A DNA stretch of 64,000 nt, taken from positions 124,001 through 188,000 of the forward strand of contig ML769394.1 of assembly GCA_009733575.1 (NCBI GenBank), written 5' to 3'. Shown here piece after piece: positions 54,580 through 64,000 of this stretch. Source of the stretch: Gymnopus androsaceus JB14. Lineage: Eukaryota; Basidiomycota; Agaricomycetes; Agaricales; Omphalotaceae. The translations under genes and the position numbers were made by a program. The notes below the pieces were generated by a model, which searched no databases, was not told the origin of the DNA, and saw only the letters and a program-made list of their open reading frames with translations. Position 1 is the first letter of the stretch. Every line of letters starts with the position of its first letter.

Positions 54580-55201
54580 CTAAAGCTTAGCTTTAGCACC
54601 ACCCTGTGCACTCTGTGAACCGAATTTAGTACGATATCAACACTGCGGGACCAGGGTACAAACCTTGAGTACTCCATCCAACTTTGTAGCAAGCATAATG
54701 TTTCCCTTGGTCTTGAGCTTGCCTGTCATAAACGCCTTTTGTCCATTCAGCTGTGCAAGTTGACGCATGAGCGCCACAGTTGAACAGCAAATAGCGAAAT
54801 TCAGACCTTGCCAGAAGCGAGGTCAACGAAAACCTCGTCGTCCATGATGATAGTCACATCGGCTTTCGTTGCTGCCTTTCCCTTGGTCACCGTACCTGTC
54901 TTCTTCAGGTCAATTGTCCATGTAGCGTTTTCAGCTGCAGGCGATTCGCCAGCTGGTTTATTGACGGTGATTTCAAAGATACCGTTGGTCTTGGTGATTC
55001 TAAGCATATTCTGTGGTTGGAAATGTAATAATCCATACCTTTTTTATCTGCGACGCCTTCTCTGCGGGTGAGAAGGAAGCAAAGGCAGTACCGAGCGAAG
55101 AGATGAGCTCCGAGGACTAGGGAAACATGATAAGTAATGAAATTTGAGAGGTTGAGACTACAAATAACCTTGAAACCTGCAACCTTGAGATCGTCAGCCA
55201 T
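54580..55201 (-). CDS. SCP2 sterol-carrier domain protein
   Basis: A single-domain lipid-binding protein of the sterol carrier protein 2 family, which moves sterols and fatty acyl-CoAs, often in peroxisomes. Exon 1 MADDLKVAGFK (ATG 55201); then SSELISSLGTAFASFSPAEK with ASQIKK; NMLRITKTNGIFEITVNKPA, ATWTIDLKKTGTVTKGKAAT, ADVTIIMDDEVFVDLASGK. The last exon is LNGQKAFMTGKLKTKGNIML to GGAKAKL (stop at 54580). The block from ADVTI to the C-terminus (FxxGKLKxxGNIMLA) is the family signature. The final AKL is a peroxisomal targeting signal type 1. Four exons, all GT-AG. Its start is 149 bp from the divergent coiled-coil gene. Confidence 0.92.
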
Positions 55202-55350
55202 TGTAGTGCAGAAGCAAGTCGAAAGATGGAGCTTTTTGAAGGAACGCGTAGAGATGCATGTGAAAAGGTCTGGGCCTGTTACGCCGAGAATCACGTGCAT
55301 TGGCTGATCTCTTGTTGTTGTTCTTCGACTTGCCGCATTGATTCAGTTTC

Positions 55351-58085
55351 ATGGCCCAGCGAGGCGAATCCCCTAATAATGCACCAGGATCAAATAGGCA
55401 TTCTCAAAATCCAAAATTGTCTACATCTCCGCGAGATTCCTTCCGGCGGAGGGGGGCTTTTTTCTGGAGTACTAAACTATGTAACTTCAGAAGTTGGCAG
55501 TTTTATCACAAATGCGACTGGAGGTGTTATAACTGTAGTAAGTTTGATTTTATTCTGGCTTTTATAATTTTTTAAACGCGTTTAGAATACTGGATCTACA
55601 TCCAGACGCGTAAAACACGCAGGTAACGACTCTGAAGTCAGGCGGAGGAAGAAGAAGCGAACCAAGGAATGGACGAAGAGTATTGAACGAGATTCAGAGC
55701 CGCCCCACCAACCAGAGCCAACAATTAAGGAACCGGAACCCAGGCAGCCAGCGAAACCAACAAGTAGGGAATTAATTCTTGCTACCATCTTGTCTACTTA
55801 ACTTGGTCTAGATGATTCCGCAAGACCTTCTCTTACCAAGTCAACCATGCCTGGCTCACTTTTTCCCCGCTCGCCTTCTATGGTTCCCAGCGAAGCAGGT
55901 GGCTTTGAAGAGTTTGATGTGGAGGAAGAGGAAAGACGCTTCAGTTGGAATTTTGGGCTTGACGATGATGAAGAAGAAGCTGGGCCGTCTTCTAAACCCG
56001 CACCCACATCGCCATTCCGTCCTCCTCTCGTTCTCTCCGTAAAATCGGCTGTCACAAAATTCCGCACAGACGTGGATGTGGATCCAAGTTTGCTCCTACC
56101 TTCGCCTCCTCGTAAAAAAGGCAAGGAGAAACAGGTTGTTAACAACGATAGCGGAGATGAAGATGCTCAATTAATGCCTCCACCTCGAATTAGCAATTCC
56201 ACCCGAGAAGTTCGCGTCAAGGGCAAAGAACGCGAATTATCGGAAGCCAGGGAGGAACACAAGCGAAAAGAGATGAGATGGGAACGAGATCGAGACAAGG
56301 AGGCCCTTCCTGAGGACGAAAATATACGGCGAGAGAAGGAGCTCGACAAGGAGAGGATCCGGAAGCTAGAAGAAGAAATAGTCATGTTACGAGAAGAGCT
56401 GCGTAGGAGACCTGCGTCTGGGTTTAGTTTTCCGCCGCCTCCTCCACCCCCTCCCCCGCCGCCTCCACCATTAGGACTTTCTTTTCCCGCGTCGAGTCCT
56501 TCTAAACTCTTTGCTTCTGCCCGTGCCGCGCTCAAACACGCTCCTACTCCGGTGGAAGCACCAATAAATCCTCCAAGAAGGCATGGCCAGCCAACTGTGG
56601 GTATCACTGCCGACAAGATGGCTGCGTTTTTGAACGAAATGAAAACAGTGCGGCTTAGGAAAGTGGGCAGCCAGGCAAGCTTGGAAAAAAGTACCAGCGA
56701 TACTAGCAAGCGAGAGAGTCTTGGTGATGATAATAGCCGGAGAGATAGCTTTGATGATGCAGAGACAAGCCGGCTCAGTATCAGCGATTTGAGGATGAAT
56801 CGTAGAGGTCCTTCTGCTGGTCCCTCTTCTGCCCTTGCTCGACAACCAAGCTGGGCTAGCACGCGTAGTGTTAGCAGTGGTGGTGAAGCTGATGCCTCAA
56901 CCTCACAACGCAAGCGGAAGAGGATGGAAAATATCGACGATCCCGAAGACGACGAAGACTCGAGACGTAAGTACATTTTAATTCTGTGTTTTCTTCTCAT
57001 TGATGTCTTTGTAGAAAAAGCACGCGAAAACAAGCTCGAAAGCTCCAAACATCGCAATAAAAAGCGCACTATGGGGAATGATTCAGATACCAACTCATAT
57101 AGATATCCTTATCGACCATTGCCTCCCGTGGACTCTATCTCCCGCACAACACCGTCCACTTCTCAGCACGTCCCGGAAGGCGCTTACGTTCTGCCTCCAG
57201 GGACATCGTTCCCTAGTCGTGCCTGGGGCAGTATTTCTACCAACTCCGTTTCCGATAATGCATTCGCCTCATCATCCTCAGCTTCCGTACCAGTCGACAC
57301 GCCCTCTCTCTGTTCCGACAATGATGCAGAGATGGACCCAGAACGTCCTGGACATGAGAGGGCCAGTAGCTACGCCGCCTTCAACTCCTCCCGGCGTGAA
57401 CGTGGGTTTTACTACTCCAAATCCTGCGGTCGAGATCGTTGAAGTAGAGGTGGAGATGCTGGATGAAGGTGATGAGCGAGATGTAGCACAGTCGTCTTCA
57501 AGGGTGGATTCGGGTTCACGTCAAAAGCCACAGCGGAATCATCCACCTTCAACTCCGTATCCATTTGCAGCCAAACGTATTCCAGTGTCTCCCTTGCCGA
57601 GTGCGTCCCCAAAAAGACCGAAACCGCCTGCGAGTTCGAAGAAGACCAAGGCTAGTGCAGGCCGTGGTCCGAGGCCACCGACACCGCCTAGGTTCCTGGA
57701 GGACGATGATGATGAGGATCCTCTCTCGTTGAGGTTCAACGATGGCAGCGAAATGTTCCCTGCTAGAGCACCCAGTCGGAATCGAAGGACGACGCTCGAT
57801 GAAGAGCTACGAACCGCGCATAAAGCTTCGCTCATGGCCGAAGCAGATGGGGGTTGGGACGATGACGATGACGATGTGGAAAGTGGTGTCCTTGTCGGCA
57901 CCGGGACGCGCTCTAAAAAGCGTGGATTTTTGGCTCATGGGGGTGCAGGCGGCGTGCCAGTTTGGATGGGTGAGGGATATGTGTTGGGTGCAGAGGAAGA
58001 AGAGGAAGAGGCAGGACCCACCTCACGGACGCGAATACCTGTTCCAAAATCGATGATAATGCGAGGAAGGCCTCGTAATTCATGA
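55351..58085 (+). CDS. proline-rich coiled-coil protein of unknown function
   Basis: The ATG at 55351 opens MAQRGESPNNAPGSNRHSQN. After a one-base frame change comes a conserved-looking block (GGGGLFSGVLNYVTSEVGSF, ITNATGG). Next are a basic segment (RRRKKKRTKEWTKSIERD), then PGSLFPRSPSMVPSEAGGFE, an Arg/Glu coiled coil (about 56250-56410, REKELDKERIRKLEEEIVML), a run of 13 prolines (56432-56470), Ser-rich parts, a 48-nt intron near 56966-57013, and acidic C-terminal tracts (FLEDDDDEDPLSLRF, WMGEGYVLGAEEEEEE). It ends PKSMIMRGRPRNS. Composition suggests a scaffold or cytoskeletal regulator; I do not recognise a domain. A second +1 frame change lies near 57355 (PERPGHE then PVATPPSTPPG). Confidence 0.7.
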
Positions 58086-58341
58086 TCTTGAGTATTTCTA
58101 TCTATCTGTTTGTTTTCCGATCTTGCATCTGCTGCTATGTGTTGTTGTTCTTGGTATATCCTACATTATTATAACTATCTGTACATATGTATGTAGTCAT
58201 TGTCGTGTTTACAAGGATTTGTAGGAACTTTTTTTTTTTCATGCGATTTGGCCTCACCGAGGCGTATATTGTACCATTATTTTAAAGCGTGCAATCCGTA
58301 ACAAATTGTAATGAAGAAACTGTTCCATGATGCATTTCGAT

Positions 58342-60081
<1,740 letters not shown>

Positions 60082-60204
60082 GGTTGGAGAAAGTCGTCAG
60101 TTGAGAGAAGGAAAGAAAGAAATGCGATGAAAATAGGTTTATAAATCAAAAATGTGCAAGGATCTGGATAGATGAATGTTGGCAATTAAAACGGCACACA
60201 TCAG

Positions 60205-60380
60205 TCAGGAGCTGACTCCTTTACACGCCGCAGTGTCCTCTCGGATTTTAAGGGGGTAGATGCCTGGAATGTTGGACAAATCTCCGAGCCAGACTCACCG
60301 CCCAAGCCTTCCTTGTTCCTTTGACCGCCTTTTTCCTGAGGAGTATTTTCAGGATAGATGACCTTTTGGGGTTGAGACAT
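60205..60380 (-). CDS. possible very small ORF
   Basis: ATG 60380 starts MSQPQKVIYPENTPQEKGGQ. A 35-nt GT-AG intron (GTGAGTC to TTCCAG, about 60294-60260) would join it to IYPLKIREDTAACKGVSS and a stop at 60205, about 46-49 residues in all. It lies between GMD and the fucosyltransferase-like gene. The short intron is unusual but the codon pattern is protein-like. It could also be an upstream ORF or a leader of the divergent promoter. Confidence 0.3.
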
Positions 60381-60851
60381 GTTTCTTGGTAGATGAAAGT
60401 AGAGAACAAAACGCGTCCAACTGAATTATATTGTCATCTTATCAATTCTCCATCTTTGAGTCAATTCAGTTTTGTAGATCCAATATTTGATTAAAATCAA
60501 TCTCTGTCTACGCTATGTATCGTAGCAGTTCAGCTCAATGCAAGCCCAGCCAAAACCCCAAAGATTCGTAGTGGAGCGACGAAATTGAATGCTGCTGCGG
60601 ATGGACAAAACCCCAGATTCTTGGCTCGAATTTGGATGGAAGACAGGCCTTTCTCTGCTTTATTTCAGGCTATTGGATTCTACAGAGTATTATTCTGATA
60701 CGCAAGTATACGCAAGTGCAACGAAACTGAGGATATTTTCTCAAACTTTCGCTACCCCGCGCGCGCGCTGATGATCGGTGATGTAATTGGCACCCTACGA
60801 CGTTCAACTCGTTTCAACTCCACATTAATATTCTCCTTCTCAACCACATCC
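60381..60851. promoter_or_regulatory. upstream region of the fucosyltransferase-like gene
   Basis: This stretch should contain the promoter of the gene at 60852 and, on the other side, that of the small ORF and GMD. Long pyrimidine runs appear near 60825-60850 (TATTCTCCTTCTC), typical of fungal promoters. An alternating CGCGCGCG tract lies at 60760-60770. No coding evidence. Confidence 0.4.
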
Positions 60852-62945
60852 ATGATTCATTTTCCAAAATCCCCGTCTTTCAAAGGCTCTCATTTGCCAG
60901 CTCCTTCTTCCTTTCGAAGCCCTTCACCTCGTTTCTCAAAATCTGTACTAACCAAGCGTTATTGTCGAATCTTATTCGCAGCACTTTTTGCCTTGAGCTT
61001 TTTCGCTTTTTTCTTTCATGCTGGTCCTCCTCCTTCGCCATCCCTGTACAAAGAAAACACCGCCACGCAAGGAGACTTGGTACTACTACCCCCCTCATAT
61101 TCTCCGCCGCCAAACAATGGTCTTCCTCCGCTTTTCGAAGCTTGGAAAGATTATGAACGAAACTTGTCGCAGCATGCCCAGGATGACCCTACAATTAAAT
61201 TTATTTACATGAAGAATCATGCATGGGGTATGTATTATTTGTCTATCTCTGCATTTAATGATCTCATCTTTTTCCAGGCTCGGGTTGGGGTAACATCCTG
61301 CAAGAAATGCTGCTCAATACCCACCTTGCTTACCTTTCTGGTCGTTCCTTTGTTTTCGACAATTATACTTGGGACCGTTCGCCCTCAGAATACTCCTCAT
61401 TCAATGGCAAGAAAATCCCTTCTCGTGTGCCTGTGTCCACTATGTTGGCAGGTAAGGGTTTGACACACACTATTATATGCTTGAATACATATATCATGCA
61501 GGTCCAATCATTGGTGGCTCGTTTGATCCGTCTTATTTCACGGATCCCTTACTCTCCGAGGACGAATCCCATCCGCGATTTGTCTCCAGCGAGTACTATG
61601 AACGCGTCTGTGCTGACCAAAAGACCATCATAAACACTGCTATCATCCGTGATGCAGTTGCAAGCTGGGATGGCAAGGCCAATCTCGAAGCTTGGGTCGA
61701 GTACCTCCAATCTCTTCCGGATCGATGCGTCGAATTCGAAATGGACGCGTCACACATTTTCAATATCTGGTGAGCCCCAGCTTTTTTTTTCTACTCCTCG
61801 TTTCAATTCTCACCGCGTTATTTAGGATGTTTGGTTCAACGCAAATCCTCACTCTTTGGCCATCGCTCTCTCAATCTCCTATCCTCAAACAATTTTCTCA
61901 TTCCCCATTGATTCTTGGAGCATTCGAACGACATCGACATCTATTTGGAGTTCATGACTCCAAACACGGCGCGAAGCGGCCAGGGTTCCTCCATCTTCCA
62001 CCTGCCTTGGGAGGCTTCTTGCCAGATCTTTTCCACAAGGACTCGCAACCCAGCTTCCAAATTCCTCCTCCACAATCTGTCGTTCCGGTGCATGACCTGC
62101 CATTCATTTACCCTCACGCCCCCGCCAACCCCAACATCAATGACACCATTCCCGGTCTTCTCGTACTCCATATTCGACGCGGTGATTTCGCTGATCACTG
62201 CATTAATCTTGTCCAGTGGGGGTCGTCTTTCAATGGCTTCAACTCGTTTGACGATTTACGCGAGAGGGATGGTTTCGACGCTGCTGCAGCCGGTGCAGGA
62301 ACACCTCTGCCTGGCGCCGAACCAGTTGAACCAGAAAGCGAATTAGATTTCGCTGCGAGATTGGATGGGATGTCCGAGGAGGACAAAACCGAAGCTAGGC
62401 GTGTATACGCTGATAGCGTCAAAGCTTATGCTGCTGCCAAAAGGGATTACGACGATAGGAAAGCCAACTTTGAAACTGCAAAGGCACAATATCTCGAGCG
62501 GTGTTTCCCAGACATAGACCAAATCGTTAGACATGTGAGGCAAGTCCGCGAAGACGTAGCTCTTGCAGGGGGTTCATCTTCGCGGAGATTACAATTACGG
62601 CGCCCATCTCGCTTCCAACATCCATCTTTCCCGCCTTCTGCACCGTTAACTCATATCTATATCATGACTAACGCAAAACTACCGTTCCTCGCTCAACTTC
62701 GGTTAGCTCTCGAGAACGATGCCATAAACAACAACCGTCTCAATCTTCCTCCTTGGGAATCAATATACAGCTCCCGAGATCTTGAGCTTGGATGGGAAGA
62801 AGGTCATGTCGCGCAGGCGCTGGACATGTATGTTGCTCAACGGGCCGAGGTGTTTGTTGGCAATGGGTTCTCGAGTTTGACTTCAAATATCATCATGCTT
62901 AGAAAGGCGAATGGGGTAGAGTCAGTTAAAACACGGCTGTGGTGA
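60852..62945 (+). CDS. membrane-anchored fucosyltransferase-like protein
   Basis: Start MIHFPKSPSFKGSHLPAPSS (60852); a possible in-frame start upstream at 60771 is less likely. A type II signal anchor follows (CRILFAALFALSFFAFFF, residues about 37-55), then a Pro/Ser stem. The luminal domain has FIYMKNHAW, SGWGNILQEMLLNTHLAYLS, GRSFVFDNYTWDR, and LLVLHIRRGDFADHC, the Arg-containing motif of GDP-fucose O-fucosyltransferases that binds GDP-fucose. An Ala/Asp/Lys helical insert (about 62390-62500), then THIYIMTNAK and VFVGNGFSSLTSNIIMLRKA complete it. Four exons with GT-AG introns (61228-61277, 61451-61501 and 61770-61825). Family assignment rests on the HIRRGDF motif and end block; substrate unknown. 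Confidence 0.8.
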
Positions 62946-63263
62946 GACTTGTAACTTGTGATTTTTTGGACGTATTACGAACTTTGAACCACTCTCCTTG
63001 CATCTTGAACAATCTGTAGACATTACTTAGATAGATATAATACCTTGCGCTCCGAATCTACTAAATCCTTGTAGTGCTGTATCATGCTGGCGCTTTTCTA
63101 CATGGTTATCAAACCACAATAAAGCATTTCTGCCCTAGTGGTAACTCGGGCTCGATTCCCTTTAATGCATGCTCTTCTGATATCCCACTGGTTTTCCTTT
63201 TTTTTCTCTTCCTGATGCCTTTCTCTCAAGCCGCTGAAGAAGCATTGATATATCTGCCGACTG
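62946..63263. other. convergent intergenic region
   Basis: This lies between the stop codons of the fucosyltransferase-like gene and TSR1, which converge. It contains the two 3' untranslated regions. I see no ORF or repeat. The segment 63075-63160 has mixed composition and I found no cloverleaf that would support a tRNA. Confidence 0.45.
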
Positions 63264-64000
63264 CTACTTGTATATCACTATTTTTCTCGTAGATACATTG
63301 ACTGGCCCCGGTCAGTCCATATCAACATCTCCATCCTTATCCTCCCCATTTACTTCAACCACCCCCGCACTTGTGCCGCTCTCAATCCTCCCAACCTCCG
63401 CCTCACACCCAATACCCTCCGCTTCAACTCCACTAGACCACCTCGGATAAACGCGCTTATACAAACTCATACAGACAGTATCCATTTGGCTTATGGGACC
63501 ATCAAAGTGGGCCTGGAAAAAGGAGGGAGGGTTGTAGGTACGGAAGCGAAAAAGGAAATACTAGACGCACCTTGAAATACCCATGTGTTCCCAACGACTC
63601 CTTGATATGTCCTGTTCGTCCATGTTTGGTGTGTAGCTGGATGGGAGCAAAGTATGTTACGTCGTCTGTTTGGTATAAATCAGCTCCGAGCAACATGATA
63701 CAAGCGAGTAAGAACTCACTAGAATCAAAAAACATATACCTAACCGTCGCCGTCTTTTTGTGGACCTTGAACGGGTGTCCTGTCAATACGATGCGTTTGG
63801 CGATGATGCGGTTTGGGTCGGGGGAGATGTACGTTCCAGAGGCTACGAGGTTGTATGTGGGTACAGAGGCTAGTGCTACACAAATGAGTAGGGAAGACGC
63901 AAAGAAGAGAAAAGTGGGTTCTAACCTCCGTTCCCATCTTCCCTCAACAAAACACACGGTACCTTCCCACTCCCCACTACCACAGGCGCATACACAGTCG
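63264..64000 (-). CDS. TSR1: ribosome biogenesis factor Tsr1 (C-terminal part)
   Basis: This is a GTPase-like assembly factor of the 40S subunit in late pre-ribosomes (nucleolus and cytoplasm). Only the C-terminus is in the window; the gene continues past 64000. It reads [20 protein letters not shown], an intron, [40 protein letters not shown], an intron, [31 protein letters not shown], an intron, [20 protein letters not shown] and VYPRW. This is the conserved Bms1/Tsr1 C-terminal domain, with the GTHG motif diagnostic for the family. A non-conserved acidic tail follows ([20 protein letters not shown]). All splices are GT-AG and in phase. Confidence 0.93.

Noticed and set aside
56167..57093. 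Minus-strand ORF of 308 codons opposite the coiled-coil gene
   Set aside because: Its Gly and Ser runs mirror the polyproline and Arg/Ser codons of the plus strand. The plus frame has intron signals and continues into further exons.
60771..60851. Upstream in-frame start for the fucosyltransferase-like gene
   Set aside because: Using 60771 would place a Ser/Thr-rich stretch before the signal anchor and overlap pyrimidine-rich promoter sequence. The ATG at 60852 gives a standard short cytoplasmic tail.

Overview
The window looks like a chromosome segment of an agaricomycete (mushroom-forming) basidiomycete. The evidence is short (about 48-60 nt) GT-AG introns in every host gene, a BTB gene of the type expanded in Agaricomycetes, KDZ (Kyakuja-Dileera-Zisupton) transposon proteins with a CxC2 cysteine cluster, and chromodomain Gypsy and DIRS-like retroelements. 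It has two compartments: a transposon graveyard from 1 to about 46,160, and a compact, intron-rich housekeeping cluster from about 46,350 to 64,000.

The transposon side is a nest of elements inside elements. (1) The outer layer is a chromodomain Gypsy retrotransposon: partial 5' LTR 1-770, Gag from about 850, Pol from about 6,250, integrase and chromodomain 26,407-28,318, an antisense coiled-coil ORF 28,412-29,822 and the 3' LTR ending at 31,235. (2) Small TA-flanked inverted-repeat elements interrupt it at 2,871-4,692, 7,683-8,041 and 27,786-28,029. In each case removing the element plus one TA restores the reading frame. (3) A DIRS-like tyrosine-recombinase retrotransposon (about 8,830-26,400) sits between its RNase H and integrase. 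(4) Inside the DIRS RNase H lies an 11.9-kb KDZ DNA transposon (12,058-23,960) with long inverted repeats packed with a palindromic 12-mer. It encodes a CxC2/KDZ transposase, a small basic protein, a TET/JBP-family dioxygenase and a large plus-strand accessory protein. (5) A 100-bp MITE sits in one of its terminal repeats. Beyond the 3' LTR are a second, decayed TET/JBP-like fragment, a pseudogene with RNase H1-N-like repeats, a gag/protease-only LTR element (37,492-40,805) with minisatellites upstream, and further inverted-repeat elements.

Across all these elements, on both strands, in-frame stops are overwhelmingly TGA where the family has Arg (CGA to TGA). The two Gypsy LTR copies differ almost only by transitions. 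Both point to deamination of methylated CpG. A transposon carrying an enzyme of the 5-methylcytosine oxidase superfamily, buried in sequence decayed by that signature, is the most interesting feature of the window.

The gene-rich side carries, in order, citrate synthase (-), SUMO E1 subunit UBA2 (-), RuvB-like 2/Reptin (+), a BTB protein (-), an uncertain small hydrophobic protein (-), an SCP2 sterol-carrier protein (-), a proline-rich coiled-coil protein (+), GDP-mannose 4,6-dehydratase (-), a very small ORF (-), a membrane-anchored fucosyltransferase-like enzyme (+) and the C-terminus of ribosome-biogenesis factor TSR1 (-). The dehydratase and the fucosyltransferase-like gene are divergent neighbours and may serve the same GDP-fucose route. 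Three of these conserved genes carry single-base +1 insertions in exons, which suggests residual assembly errors.
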